Source: Acanthosepion pharaonis (Eukaryota > Mollusca > Cephalopoda > Sepiida > Sepiidae). From it: 64,000 bases of DNA. The stretch lies in contig CAHIKZ030000580.1 in assembly GCA_903632075.3 (NCBI GenBank), positions 1,132,501 through 1,196,500 on the forward strand, given 5' to 3'. Positions 12,227 to 25,376 of the stretch are shown here, piece by piece. The position numbers were made by a program, and so were the translations under genes. The first letter of the stretch is position 1. Every line of letters starts with the position of its first letter. The notes below the pieces were generated by a model. That model ran no database searches. It had not been told where the DNA came from and was given only the letters and a program-made list of their open reading frames with translations.

Positions 12227-12821
12227 AATTATTCGCTCTGACTTAACATTAATATATATATATATAAATGCTCATTTGAGTATATTAACTTGTGCTCTCA
12301 TGCATTATGTAGAAAATTCTCGGCATACGTTCATTTATATTTACTCGCAAATTAAATATATGTACATATGTAAATACATATGTACATACAGACAACTTTT
12401 TAGTACAGTGCTTGTACAAGTTTACTGCGTTTAGTATAATGTTTTGGCTTTTACTTTCATTTGCTCAAAGTGTGTGAAATCTTAATTTATGTGGGGATAT
12501 CTAACATCAAGTAACTGCAGATATATTTTTCCGTTAGCTAAGGATGATATCTTCCCGTCCAAAGGACGAAAACTAAGACACGTATTTCTCTGTTTTAATC
12601 TATTTTCTTCCATTCCTATCTCTAACCCTGTCGACCCTTACTCTACCCAGCATTTACGACTTTTATCCCGTTTCTGCTTGCATCCATTCTGCTACACCTC
12701 ACCTAACCCTCTTTACTCTGTACTTTACCTCAGAAAACTGTCAGTATTCACCATGTCAAACATAACATGTGCACTCAACATTTCTTGTGTAGAAGAGACA
12801 ACTACTCTTCTACAAACACGT

Positions 12822-12899
12822 ACACATATACCGGGGCACATATATATAAATACACATATACCGGGGCACATATATATAAATACACATATACCGGGGCAC
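12822..12899. repeat. 30-bp minisatellite, 2.6 copies
   Basis: The unit starts ACACATATACCGGGGCAC. Copies at 12,822-12,851 and 12,852-12,881 are identical, followed by an 18-bp partial copy. Translated frames through it show the same repeat and are not evidence of a gene. Confidence 0.95.
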
Positions 12900-13319
12900 G
12901 TGCCTTAGGCCGATGCTTCGCAAGTTACGCAGGTAAGCCATTGCGTATGTTCAAAGCTTATGGCGTGATGCACTTGTATAGTCTAATGATAAACATGACA
13001 AATAAAGTAAATACATACAAATACATATACACATACACATACTTTAACACGCGTATCTTATTCTAGGAATTCAGGAGTGATATGTCTGTGCATATGAACA
13101 CACACACACATATATGTGTGTGCGCTTTCTAGATAGATAGATAGATAGATAGGCACAGAGTGAGAAATTAACCAGAAAGAAGACAATTTTCAACAAAAGA
13201 TATATGTAGTAACGAATAAAATGTTACAAAATATAGAGAAGCAGAGGGCAGTTACTTTTGCTCCTTAAAACGAACCTCTTTTAAATTTAATATAAGCTTT
13301 AGTAGTCTACGATTAAATA

Positions 13320-13410
13320 ATAATGAATTTTCAACAGCAACAACATCAGGAAAAATATCAACAACAACAACAACAATAATAATGATAATAATAAAAATAA
13401 TAATAATAAC
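13320..13410. repeat. CAA/AAT-rich trinucleotide stretch
   Basis: Imperfect CAACAA and AATAAT units. Confidence 0.75.
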
Positions 13411-13444
13411 TTTTTAATAGACACGAGACAAAAAATGAAATAAA

Positions 13445-13645
13445 CAGCGTGATTTCCCATTGCCATTATGGGTATATGTAGAAATAATTATGTAGAAATA
13501 ATTATAAGATTAAAATATATGAGAAAGAATAGAAAATAATCCAGATAAAAGAATTACTCAAATCAGCTCGAATATCTTGGAGGGTGCTGGAGTATTAAGA
13601 GACTTGCTGCCGCTCGACATCAAGTGAAAGACACTAGAAACTACG
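13445..13645 (+). mobile_element. LINE 3' end fragment (family A)
   Basis: At 13,562 a frame reads SARISWRVLEY then stop, matching the SARILRRVLE-stop terminus of family A. GAGACTTGCTGCCGCTC follows, as at 3.83 kb. About 110 bp upstream a remnant of the VIPIVIGALG block may survive as VISHCHYGYM. A 14-bp tandem duplication (TATGTAGAAATAAT, from 13,490) interrupts the region. Confidence 0.5.
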
Positions 13646-13833
13646 GTATGTAAAGAAATTAGTGAACAAAAATGACTTGCCAAATAACAATTTTCTAACC
13701 ATACTCATCTTTTATATCAAATAGATGCGAATAAAGATTTTCATCAGCCTCTTTTTAGGAAATTACACACTGCATATATATTAAGATAACAGTTTTTAAA
13801 TAAAAGATCGCTGGAAACTTTTACATACACATA

Positions 13834-13866
13834 ATATGCGATGGGGAGCTGAAAAGTTCTTAGACC
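13834..13866 (+). mobile_element. Possible mariner-type terminus
   Basis: GGGGAGCTGAAAAGTTCTTA resembles the end at 31,646-31,680, which is in inverse orientation (…GAACTTTTCAGCAGCCCCTC). It also resembles the foldback at 15.14 kb. GCTGAAAAGTTC-type ends are typical of some mariner-like elements. No transposase remains beside it. Confidence 0.35.
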
Positions 13867-13893
13867 AACCAACTTCCAAATATAAAGCCAAAT

Positions 13894-13895
<2 letters not shown>

Positions 13896-13964
<69 letters not shown>

Positions 13965-13975
13965 TTCACCTCTTT

Positions 13976-14029
<54 letters not shown>
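13896..14029. repeat. (TA)n, spacer, (TA)n-(TG)n microsatellites
   Basis: TA array to about 13,961, a 25-bp spacer, then TA and TG units from 13,986. Confidence 0.95.
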
Positions 14030-14540
14030 AAATTTGTGATTTAAAAGAGAAATTTTATGTACCCCAAATATATTATCCATACATACTTGTATGTTTATAA
14101 ATATATGCTTTCATGCTTATATTGTTGTTTTTCATATATACAAATATATTATTCCTTTCTGTGAAATTTAATATACAAGAAATTTCGATGTCAATTCTTA
14201 AAAAATGTTTTACACAATAAAAAATTTTAACAATTTACAAATTAATTTATATGGAAAAATTTTTAATTATTTTTTCTGTTAATAATTTCTATTAATATTA
14301 TTTTAATCGGCTTCGGAGCAACCGTCCCGTGGCCCAAATACTAGGTGAGGCTTAGGATATTAAATGAAAGAATTTCTTACTTAAATTTCCGTAGCTTAAT
14401 TGCAATTCATTCCGAATAGAATGATAGTTGTATTAAATTTTGCATTTAATTTATTGAATGATACAAAATCACAATGCATCATTTGTACATACGGCAGGGT
14501 TAGGGTTAGACAGCTGTATACATTTTAATATATGCACAAA

Positions 14541-14690
14541 CACATATACACACACACATATATATATATATCGATTTATTATAGATATACACAAACATAT
14601 ACGCACATATATATATATATCGATTTATTATAGATGTATAATACAAATACGTATTTCTATTTGTATGTATATATATATACACATATTTAA
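14541..14690. repeat. CA/TA arrays with a duplicated block
   Basis: The stretch (TA)n-TCGATTTATTATAGAT occurs twice, around 14,560-14,587 and 14,607-14,636, separated by ACACAAACATATACG. It is a local tandem duplication including the microsatellite. Confidence 0.8.
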
Positions 14691-14739
14691 GCAATTAATG
14701 AATGAATTTTTAATTTAATTAATTTAATGTATGTTTATG

Positions 14740-14740
<1 letters not shown>

Positions 14741-14792
<52 letters not shown>

Positions 14793-14808
14793 CATACATA
14801 CATATATA
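14741..14808. repeat. (TA)n-(TACA)n microsatellite
   Basis: About 23 TA units followed by TACA units. Confidence 0.95.
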
Positions 14809-15136
14809 TTTTAATAGCTTTATGTTGATGTTATACATTTAAACAAAATTAAATACTTAATAGAAAATGATAATTGTGAAAATTTTAAGTTGTTTTAGAA
14901 ATATTTAAGAGATAATATCCGTGGATTTTAAAATATTTAACAATTTCTTCTCTAATATTTTAAGAATTTACAACTGAAGATAATTTAATTTTCTATTTTA
15001 CAGTTCTACCAACAAACATTTAGGAAAATAATAGTTTTCTTTTTGGTTCTGTGAGGACAAAGTCAAGTTTTAATTTTAATATCAAATGTTAGATTCACAT
15101 AAGAAATTACTTTAAAGTTGAAATCATCATATACAG
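14809..15136. other. AT-rich intergenic DNA, nothing recognised
   Basis: No terminal repeat, RNA fold or meaningful ORF seen. Confidence 0.45.
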
Positions 15137-15247
15137 AGATATGATGAAAAGTTTTCGACCCAACACAATTTTAATGTCTGATCATTGAAATACTGTTTTG
15201 GGAAGTGGGTTGCACCGAAGACTTTTCAGTCCCCACATCATACATTG
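15137..15247. mobile_element. Foldback element with mariner-like ends
   Basis: The left end, ATGATGAAAAGTTTTCGACC, and the reverse complement of the right end, GGACTGAAAAGTCTTCGGTG, are alike. The inner parts (TGATCATTGAAATAC) are close to the centre. The length is about 110 bp with no coding capacity, so it is MITE-like. The motif resembles the termini at 13.84 and 31.65 kb. Confidence 0.5.
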
Positions 15248-15948
15248 CAAAGTTTGCCTTCTTTTTCTTTCTTTTTTTTTTATTGACCGTTGTGTACAGG
15301 CGAAAATGCTGCCATATAACTGAAATAATCCGCGTCAGGTGACCCATAATTATTCTGGTATGCCAGATATTGTGGAATAATGTAATTTAACAGTATTAAT
15401 ATACTTTTCGTTGTTTTACATAACAAATATTAAATAGGGTTCAAATCTAATTAAAACGCGTATTCAAAAGTAATTTTAAGATATTCCTGTAATGCAGTTG
15501 TAAATCTGTATATGCACTCCCATACATTTATATATATATCTATCTGCATGCTATTAATTAATTACTATTTGAAGCTTAGATCATGTGAATATTTCCGTAA
15601 GATCGAAGAGAGGATATTGAAATTTTTATGATATTCCTTTGAACTGCAGCGAAATGCAGGCTGATTTGTATTGAATACGTGGGCGGTAAACAGGTGCCTC
15701 CCGCCTCCTGGTGGGCGTTGAAGAAACTGTAAAAGAAGCGGGAATGAAGCAGAAAACGTGGATGACTGACTGTTCTCATGTAGAATAATTTCATTTAAAG
15801 CATTAAAATTTTTAAAAATTATAAAGATTGAAATTATATTTTGATTTCAGGTAGGGACGGAAGCGTGAAGAACAATGACAATAAAAATAATTGCCGTAGA
15901 AACTAACAAGAACAGCATTAATGAAAACTGCAATGATGATCATGTTCG
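15248..15948. other. Intergenic DNA, nothing recognised
   Basis: A short patch near 15,670-15,725 is richer in G/C but has no recognisable gene. Confidence 0.4.
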
Positions 15949-15949
15949 C

Positions 15950-15991
<42 letters not shown>

Positions 15992-15992
15992 T
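15949..15992. repeat. (AAT)n trinucleotide repeat
   Basis: About fourteen units. They create a poly-Asn frame that is not a gene. Confidence 0.95.
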
Positions 15993-16699
15993 TAAAAGAC
16001 TTCAGAAACAATTCTGCTGCAAAAAATAAATATTTAGCATTATCCAATATTTCTTTATCACAACCATTAAAAAGAGGTCGTAAGAATAAAATTAATGCAT
16101 CTCTAACTAAAGAATAAAAAAATAGCAACATCGAAAAACTAAATATTTTCTCTTATACAAATAAGACATAATTTGAATTATTGAAGTCCCTTGTAGATTA
16201 GATAGTAACTCCAGCAGAATAGATAAAACTATAATCCTCGATTACAAGCCATAAACAAAATCAACTTGTTTTTATTTTATTTTCTTATAAATATTCGCAA
16301 AAATCTCTTTATTTTAACCTAATTGATTTTTTCCAAATTAAGTTTGATGAGAGGATATAACAATGCTATTATAGATTTTTTTAATACACATCTCGTTGAT
16401 GTAGCTAAGCATTACAAACCTTCACATATAGAGTTACAAAATTTTTCGATTGTCAAAAAAAAAAAAAAACTGACGAAAAGTGAGTTTTTATTACAGGTCG
16501 GTTTCAATGCAAGCCATAATAATACTCTTACAATTTTCAAAAAGATTTCCTTTTTAGATACTAAATCTCTTTAAGAATAGCAAGAATGAGAAAAGCGTTT
16601 TCATCACTAGTTCAAAAAAGGTAATATAAATAAATTTAAGCGAGAAAACATTTTATTTGCATCTAGTTGTGAAGAGAAATTCTCGTAAAAAATTGATTA
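15993..16699. other. AT-rich intergenic DNA, nothing recognised
   Basis: An 83-codon frame at 16,323-16,574 has random composition and no recognised domain. Confidence 0.4.
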
Positions 16700-16720
16700 T
16701 ACACACACACACACACACAC

Positions 16721-16752
<32 letters not shown>

Positions 16753-16806
16753 ATAGAGAGAGGTAGATAGATATCTAGAGAGAGAGACAGAGAGAGAGAG
16801 AGAGAA
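16700..16806. repeat. (CA)n-(TA)n-(TG)n plus (GA)n microsatellite
   Basis: CA, TA and TG units form a self-complementary block. GATA/GA units follow. Confidence 0.94.
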
Positions 16807-17032
16807 AAGTAATGTCAATATATGAATTCTCATTGCATTATTACTGCCAGGTTCACACAATATTCAAACCAATGCATATGCATTTATACATTCCTATATA
16901 TTGATACAAATGTACAAACCAGAAAAGTATATTAAAATTATATTACATGTATACTATATTTTATACAAACATTTAATTCCCTGCATATATATATATATAT
17001 CTGTGTGTGTGTGTCATTTTTATATAATAAAG

Positions 17033-17034
<2 letters not shown>

Positions 17035-17077
<43 letters not shown>
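17035..17077. repeat. (TA)n microsatellite
   Basis: About 20 TA units. Confidence 0.95.
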
Positions 17078-17080
<3 letters not shown>

Positions 17081-17092
17081 GAGTATAAATTT

Positions 17093-17119
17093 TAGCTCTG
17101 TTATTATACATCGAGCACT
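17093..17119 (+). mobile_element. Isolated family F tail
   Basis: TAGCTCTGTTATTATACATC and GAGCACT are almost identical to the tail at 27,412-27,438 (TAGCTCTGTTATATTACATC, GCGCACT). No hairpin head is visible. The (TA)n array directly upstream may have replaced it. Confidence 0.45.
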
Positions 17120-17147
17120 TCTTTATAAACAACACCATACAATCCTT

Positions 17148-17149
17148 TT

Positions 17150-17182
<33 letters not shown>

Positions 17183-17251
17183 ATATATATATGTATATAT
17201 ACATATATATATGTATATCCTGCTGATATGTGTTCTTAATTACACGACTCA

Positions 17252-17288
<37 letters not shown>
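17148..17288. repeat. CA/TA microsatellite cluster
   Basis: (CA)n, irregular TA/GTATAC units, a short unique spacer, then (TA)n. Confidence 0.92.
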
Positions 17289-17293
<5 letters not shown>

Positions 17294-17418
17294 CAAAAAT
17301 ATCATATCGTAGTTTATTTTGCGTTGAAATGAGATAAATATTATTGTGTATAATTTAGACCACTAAGTGTCACAAATTCACACATGCATATACTCAAGCA
17401 TGCATATTTTGTACCTGT

Positions 17419-17419
17419 G

Positions 17420-17502
<83 letters not shown>
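17419..17502. repeat. (TA)n-(TG)n microsatellite
   Basis: Short TA run then about 34 TG units. Confidence 0.97.
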
Positions 17503-17504
<2 letters not shown>

Positions 17505-17578
17505 AGTGTATATAAATATAAATAAATATAAGTATGTATAATTATTTATATATTTATATACGCGGTACTTATTAGAAA

Positions 17579-17696
17579 GCGCTCAATATCAGAGGTAGAG
17601 CTAACATATTTGGTTGGATATGTTTTGTGACCCTAGGTTTCACCCTTTAGCGATCGTCAGCGTGAAACCCAGGGTCACAAACTCACATCTATCAAC

Positions 17697-17700
<4 letters not shown>
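17579..17700 (-). mobile_element. Foldback element with shared tail (family F), reversed
   Basis: On the minus strand a hairpin head is followed by the family tail GCTCTACCTCTGATATTGAG (plus 17,579-17,601). The head arms are plus 17,609-17,642 and 17,662-17,700; TTTGGTTGG and CAACCAAA are the outer ends, and GTGACCCTAGGTTTCAC faces GTGAAACCCAGGGTCAC. The loop holds GCGATCGTCAG. A 175-bp microsatellite starts at the hairpin's outer end. It is non-coding and MITE-like. Confidence 0.65.
17630..17668 (-). ncRNA. Hammerhead-like core boxes (degenerate)
   Basis: On the minus strand CTGACGA (plus 17,654-17,660) is followed after 12 nt by GAAAC (plus 17,637-17,641). Then comes ACC-TAG-GGT-C, which would be a 3-bp stem III and the NUH cleavage triplet GUC. 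Stem II pairs poorly and stem I next to the core is not formed. The same bases also pair in the larger hairpin, so a ribozyme reading competes with a simple foldback. Confidence 0.2.
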
Positions 17701-17760
<60 letters not shown>

Positions 17761-17876
17761 CGTGTGTGTGTATATATATATATACATATATATGGATGAA
17801 TATATATATATATATGTGTGTGTGTGTGCCCGCGTGTATATGTGTGTGTTTTTGTGCGTGTATGTGTGCATGTGCT
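17701..17876. repeat. (TA)n-(TG)n complex microsatellite
   Basis: TA units, TG units, a second TA block and a degenerate TG block. Confidence 0.95.
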
Positions 17877-17924
17877 TGCATGGATGAATATAAAGGGACA
17901 CTGATGTCAACTATCGCTGCTTGA

Positions 17925-17925
<1 letters not shown>

Positions 17926-17992
<67 letters not shown>
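17926..17992. repeat. (ATCT)n-(TA)n microsatellite
   Basis: About nine tetranucleotide units, then TA units. Confidence 0.96.
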
Positions 17993-17997
<5 letters not shown>

Positions 17998-18048
17998 ATA
18001 ATGTGTATATTAGAATGTGTTATAAAATTAATTTCTGATGTCACAAGA

Positions 18049-19574
<1,526 letters not shown>

Positions 19575-19651
<77 letters not shown>

Positions 19652-19652
19652 T
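19575..19652. repeat. (TA)n microsatellite
   Basis: About 32 TA units ending in GTAT units. Confidence 0.96.
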
Positions 19653-20511
19653 CTCTAACAATATCTATGTCACTCCTACAAACGTGCGTGCATATGTAAA
19701 TATAAAAATCGAAATCAATCTATATAAACAATCTTTAATATTCAACCTGTTCTCTACTTAAAGTTTTAAAGCAACATTTCATTTTTTTTCTCCAATCTTG
19801 TTATAACGACAAAAACGTTCATAAATTGTAAATTTTAAAAAATCACATATATACACACCTGTCTGTTAATTTAATATTTTACTTATCCTTTCAGTACATT
19901 GACGATCATAACTCTTCACAGATTTGTGTTTCTTTATTATCTGTGTGATATTTTAGGATTCTAGTAGTTACTAGTTGTCTTTACCACGATTTTGAATTCA
20001 GAGTCGTCCTTATCCTGGACTGAGAGCCACCCAAGCCTAAAGAATCCAAAGCGAACAAAGCAGACGAGGCCAGGCGTTTATAACCGGTACGCTGTCCTAA
20101 CAGTCTCTTAAATGCGGGTTCCATTGTCCTTAAAACTGTGTTTCCATAAAGTATAAATGAAAATATTAGATTATGTCAAATAGTGTATGTGTTCGTTTAT
20201 GAAACTTACTGTCGATCTGTCATATTTGATGTGTTAGATATATCAATATTTTCTCTAACTGATGCGTTATCCCATCGTATTTTAGTTTGGCAGCAAGTTT
20301 TCAGTGTGAGAAGAAATGCAAATCCGGTTTGCTAAGAAATCACTTGTATCCCTAAAGACTACTGTTTTATTAGGTTGCAATAAACGTATTTGTCGATGTC
20401 ATGAGCAAAATTTAGTGGTAAGATCAGAATATGATCCATGGCCTTGATTAACGAGAAACTTATTTTTGCTTACATTTCTCAAGTTAGTACATCACCTTTC
20501 TATTATCTTTC
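19653..20511. other. Intergenic DNA, nothing recognised
   Basis: A G/C-richer patch near 19,990-20,130 may be a repeat fragment, but I cannot name it. Confidence 0.4.
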
Positions 20512-20583
20512 TCATTCTCATTCTCTTTCTCTCTCTCTCTCTTTCTCTCTTTCTCTTTCTCTTTCTCTTTCTCTCTCTCTCTT
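20512..20583. repeat. (CT)n/(CTTT)n microsatellite
   Basis: CT units with periodic TTT interruptions. Confidence 0.93.
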
Positions 20584-21114
20584 GCCAACATGAATTTTCT
20601 TCCTTTTATTTACCTACCTCAGTCTCTCCCCCTTATTTATTCATTTTACGTTATTTACTCTCTGTTTCCTTTTGTTACACTGTATAGGAGGCCTTAATGG
20701 TTTCAAGTCCAGTGAATATCTTTGTCGAGATAGTCGGACATCTGAGCCAAACCTTATATTCGTGTCTTAGGGAAAAGCAGGAAGTTCCGAAACCAACATT
20801 TAAACATCCGCACTCTCTCATCAGCTTCACCTCTTAGCAGTTCATGCATATTGAGGTGCTAGGAAAAATCTGTTATACCAAACTTTATTTCTCATACTTT
20901 TCTCTTAATGTTTATTTCTCTAAATATTCTTTTAACTCAGGTTAACTCTAAACTCATTTTATTCTCTTTCCACGCATGTATTATTTTCGCTTTGAATGAC
21001 ATCAGACTTTAAATAACTTTTTTAAATAAATTTTATTTTTATTTCTAATGCATCACTATATAGTGCTCATCTCTCTTTCTTCCTGTATTTTCATTCATAC
21101 GTGTCAAGAAGCTT

Positions 21115-21118
<4 letters not shown>
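20584..21118. other. Intergenic DNA, nothing recognised
   Basis: No ORF, terminal repeat or RNA signature supported. Confidence 0.4.
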
Positions 21119-21151
<33 letters not shown>

Positions 21152-21202
21152 GTGTGTGTCTGTGTGTGTGGGGGGGTGTTTGTATGTATGTATGTATGTA
21201 TG
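21119..21202. repeat. (TA)n-(TG)n-(GTAT)n microsatellite
   Basis: Includes a G7 run between the TG and GTAT parts. Confidence 0.93.
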
Positions 21203-21455
21203 ATTTAGGCATGTAAGTGTTTATGTCTGCCTGCATTTATGTATTCAAAGTAAAGAGTAGAGATTTTGATTACTAATTTTATAGATTGATTTTTTCTTTC
21301 CTTCTATTTATCTATTGCACTACATATACAAGGTTGTCATAAAAAGTCCTCGGCCCGACCAAAAAGGATTTCAGAATAAATTCTCATGTTTATAAATATT
21401 TTTTAAACTTGTTCAGATCAGGTATTTTTCAGTCACACGTCGTGTACACGCACAG

Positions 21456-21572
<117 letters not shown>

Positions 21573-21774
21573 AAGGTACATCAATAAGTATGTAGCCTAC
21601 TTCTGAAAGCATGTATATGACACAACCAATATTTGTTTTTTTTCCAGTTATTCTCATCCTTTCTTAATGCACTTGATAATTCAGTAGTAATCCCATCGAG
21701 CAAACATTTACAGTGAAAATTTCTGGTCATAATTCAAGCAAACAACTACGTGTAAATCGCAGGACAATGATTTA

Positions 21775-21778
<4 letters not shown>

Positions 21779-21844
<66 letters not shown>
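21779..21844. repeat. (TA)n microsatellite
   Basis: About 32 TA units. Confidence 0.96.
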
Positions 21845-21849
<5 letters not shown>

Positions 21850-22089
21850 AATATATACAGGAAATATTAAATAAGAAAGTATAAGAACACGTAGTGATAA
21901 ATCTGAAGGCTTTATACACGATATATTTTATGCGTACGTGAGTTTAAATTTATGGAAAATCGTATCATTATATACAAATTATGTATGCCTCCGAAAAGTG
22001 TATTATTATTATTATTAATAATATTACTGAAAATAATTGATTCATGTATTTTTTATATTATTCTGAAACATTTTTAAATCGTTTATCAT

Positions 22090-22290
22090 AAATTATGAGT
22101 ATATATTGTCTTATTATAAATACTTAATATATATTAATATGAGCATATGCTATATTTTTTATGAGTATATATTATATCATAAATATATAATATATATTAA
22201 TATGATCATATTATATTATGAGTGTATATCGTATTATTATGAGTATATATTGTATTATTTTGAGTATACATTATATTAATATGTTTATAT
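22090..22290. repeat. Degenerate AT-rich tandem repeat
   Basis: Irregular copies of a TATGAGTATATATTRT-like unit recur about every 25-50 bp, alternating with TAATATATATTAATATGA. Confidence 0.65.
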
Positions 22291-23217
22291 ATTATTATGA
22301 TAATATTTTACACGTATGCTATTAATTTGAATAGATCTTTTTCATTAATCGTAACATGATGAATTTATTTATTTCATAGTTTTTCATATTTAATACTTGT
22401 AATAACAGAACTGTAAATAGGAATGCTAATTTTTAATTTTATCAAAGTAAAACGTGACTTATTTTACTATTAGCGAAAAATCTTAGATGAAAACGTCTTG
22501 AAATGAAAAGAAAAAAATTGAAAAAGGATAATTAAAAGGAAAAAAACTACATTTAAATTTACTGAACAATTTTTGTATAATTTGAATAAGTACGTTTTCA
22601 TTTCAAACATGAAACTTTTCCATCTCATAATTCCCACAATAATTTACGAATTTAAATGTTCTTCTCACACAGAATTTGATTAATTGTTTCACTTTCTAAA
22701 ATAACCTTTCTTTGAAAGAATTTAACTGATAATAAGAAAAGTCTATTCAAATAATATATGAGAAATTATGTAAAATATTTGAAAAACGAAACTTTTTAAT
22801 ATTCCTTCTTTTTTTCAAACATTCCCAGGTAACTGTTATCTAATTGTCGTAGAAGAACATGTCGATGTTGTTTGGGACCATTCAGCTATCTCTTAACTCG
22901 CACAGATGTGAAATCTTTTCCCAAATATTTACCCGTTACGTCAAGTCACGCTTCTGATTAATCCTAAGTTAGAAAAAAACGGTATTTATTATAAACAATA
23001 ATTATACAGTCTATCAAATTTATTATTACATATGCAGGCATATATTTGCATGCACGTGCGCATACACCATGTATTTCGAACTGAAAATTTTCTTTGAAAG
23101 TCTGTTTCGGTTCTTTTTCCTCCTCTTTCCATGTCATCATCTGCTTTACTTTCCTTTTCTCCTCCTTGCATTTTCTACCCCCACCCCACTCTTCTTTTCA
23201 TATAGTTCATCTTCCTT
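22291..23217. other. AT-rich then pyrimidine-rich intergenic DNA
   Basis: Nothing recognised. The last 100 bp are C/T-rich and lead into the regulatory-site cluster at 23.22 kb. Confidence 0.4.
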
Positions 23218-23220
23218 ATG

Positions 23221-23286
23221 TGAGTCACGTGTCATGCTACGTCATCGCAAAGATGGAACGAAAAGAAAGAGATCTCATCGGTAAGG
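23221..23286 (+). promoter_or_regulatory. AP-1 / E-box / CRE-like cluster with a splice-donor-like site
   Basis: TGAGTCA (23,221-23,227) overlaps CACGTG (23,226-23,231). TACGTCA (23,238-23,244) follows 6 bp later. A consensus-like 5' splice donor, TCG|GTAAGG, lies at 23,280/23,281. The run of exact consensus sites in AT-rich surroundings could mark a promoter with a short 5' exon. The only downstream frame of note is the doubtful one at 23,573. All function is inferred. Confidence 0.25.
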
Positions 23287-23572
23287 GCCAGTTTACTCAA
23301 ACTCTCGTGTTGCGAAGCAGCGAGACTGGATGGTCGATTTGAAAAGTAGAAACAACTAAAAACAAATCAATGGAGTTTAGAATTTTAAAGAAGAACAAGG
23401 AATTTTTTTTTAATTATTATTTTTTTGCAACATGTTTCTTCGAAATTCTTTTTACGAGATGTTTCAAGTTGGAATTTTGCATATTGGACATATTCTATAG
23501 TTCACAAATATTTAATAAAAAAAAAGAACAGAAGAAAATATTTAATGCGAAATAAGAAAAAAAAAAGCTGAA

Positions 23573-23983
23573 ATGAATCATTTTAAAAGAAAAGCAAAAT
23601 ATTTTAAAATATATTTTATGCTTTTTTTGTTATTTTTACTTATTACTTTAATGAATACTTCCACGTGGAATTTATGTTTGTCGGATGTGTTTTCTATTAA
23701 AAGAATCAATGCAACCAACCGAAAATGTCTAATCAAGGAGGAAGAAATAACAAATATGGAAACTATTTCAAATATATATTTTAATTATTTTCTTCTAAAA
23801 TCTTTTTCAACTCAAGAAACTACTGTCGGACGCTATTTTTACAAAGTGGAAGATTTTTCTGACAAAATAAGTTCTACCGAATTGGAGTCAAATGTCTGCA
23901 TAAGAAAAGTTTTTAAAATGCTGTTTTCTACCCACGAAATTTGCATACTTGGAATATTTCATCATCAAACACAATTTATATGA
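23573..23983 (+). CDS. Doubtful 136-residue ORF, possible type II membrane protein
   Basis: I do not recognise this protein. The frame opens with basic residues, then a hydrophobic stretch at about residues 12-28 (IYFMLFLLFLLITLM). It continues with a mixed, non-repetitive sequence including acidic (KEEEI) and Cys-containing segments. That layout would suit a signal anchor, but base composition alone makes Phe/Leu/Ile-rich stretches common here. Given this AT content, one open frame of this length is expected by chance fairly often. It lies about 290 bp after the site cluster at 23.22 kb. No homologous domain was recognised and no intron signals were tested. Confidence 0.15.
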   Translation: MNHFKRKAKYFKIYFMLFLLFLLITLMNTSTWNLCLSDVFSIKRINATNRKCLIKEEEITNMETISNIYFNYFLLKSFSTQETTVGRYFYKVEDFSDKISSTELESNVCIRKVFKMLFSTHEICILGIFHHQTQFI

Positions 23984-25274
23984 AAACTTACTTGTATCAA
24001 GTAATATTCCGGACCAAATGCTCAAAAACAGTGTTAGAAAAAGAAAACGTATTAAAAGTTTGATGAATGTTTCTTTTATATATTTTCTTCTTAGTTTTAT
24101 ATTGATCTGTTTTCCGCAAGTTCACATTAATGAATTCTAAGCCGGATTTTTATTTAATGCATTTGAAATAACACAGAAACCTGCAAACTTTACAAGAAAA
24201 CATTAGCGAGAACTTGAAAATCTTTTGATTCCAACAATCAAACATTGCTTTCTTTCATTATTTTACTCTCTGTATTGGATTTGGGTTGCCATATGGTCTT
24301 CTTTTCAGGGCGCTATACATCCCGATTTGTTTTCGTTTTTTAAGAGCCAATTTGTTTTTATTTTGGATAATTAAAACGGTCATGACTGAATTAATTTTTA
24401 GGATAAATTCACACAAGCTCTGATACTTTCAGATATGCATACACAAGAAGCACACATAGAAGGAACTTGTTACCTTACTTTCTCTTAGTTTCAGAGTCAT
24501 TTGCATGTTCATAACATTTCTAAATTGCTTCATTGATGGACCATCTGAATACCGGACCACCGAATACCGGACCACCGATCACTATTCGAATCTATGTAAT
24601 CAATATAGGATTTCGATGTTTTCATTAATTACTGCATTTTTATTAATTACATATTAGAGTGAGATATGGCAATTTTAAATAGAATTGCTTCGTTATCCAG
24701 AGCGAACCTGTAATTGTGTATTCACCTGCAATGATTTGTCGGCTATTTCACGTTTACCTCAGAAGGAAAACTAATTAAATTTTTCAAGCTTCTTTCTAGT
24801 CGAATTCATTTCAATGTGTTTAAAAAAAGAAATTTATCATTCATTCTTATTGAATTATTATTTAAATAATAGTATTATTTTCTTTTCAAAATGAAAATAA
24901 CTTTAACCTTAACAAGTTTTATGATTATATTTGGCTCCAAGTTGTCTTAGAGTTGTAGTACATATGCTGTCTAAAAGGTCAAACTGAGTTTCCAAAATAC
25001 TTTTTCAATGTGAAAAATGTTTTTCCTATTATAGAACTTTATTTTTTAACCGGATTTAATATTAGTCTTAACAATCTGTTTCTTTCTTGTCTCCATCGGA
25101 GAAAATAGTAAACTGGTTAATAATTTCAACGTCACTTGAATAAGTCAACATTAAACGATTAAAATTAGAAAGCCTAAGGAAAGCGCCTTCGTCTTTTATG
25201 GTGATGCCCTTTGTTATATGTTCTCAAACCGAATTATATACTTACTTATATCTTAGAATTATTTATGCATCCAT
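23984..25274. other. AT-rich intergenic DNA with one 15-bp duplication
   Basis: GAATACCGGACCACC is tandemly repeated at 24,547-24,576. Otherwise nothing was recognised. Confidence 0.45.
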
Positions 25275-25294
25275 CCACACACACACACACACAC

Positions 25295-25374
<80 letters not shown>
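25275..25374. repeat. (CA)n-(TA)n microsatellite
   Basis: Short CA array followed by about 38 TA units. Confidence 0.97.

Positions 25375-25376
<2 letters not shown>

Noticed and set aside
12822..12899. Regular repeats as a possible CRISPR array
   Set aside because: Head-to-tail 30-bp units without spacers in a eukaryotic repeat-rich setting; it is a minisatellite. The same holds for 26.04-26.40 and 36.29-36.37 kb.
21325..21365. GGTTGTCATAAAAAGTCCTC as a mariner-like terminus
   Set aside because: No inverted partner or transposase nearby and only loose similarity to known ends.
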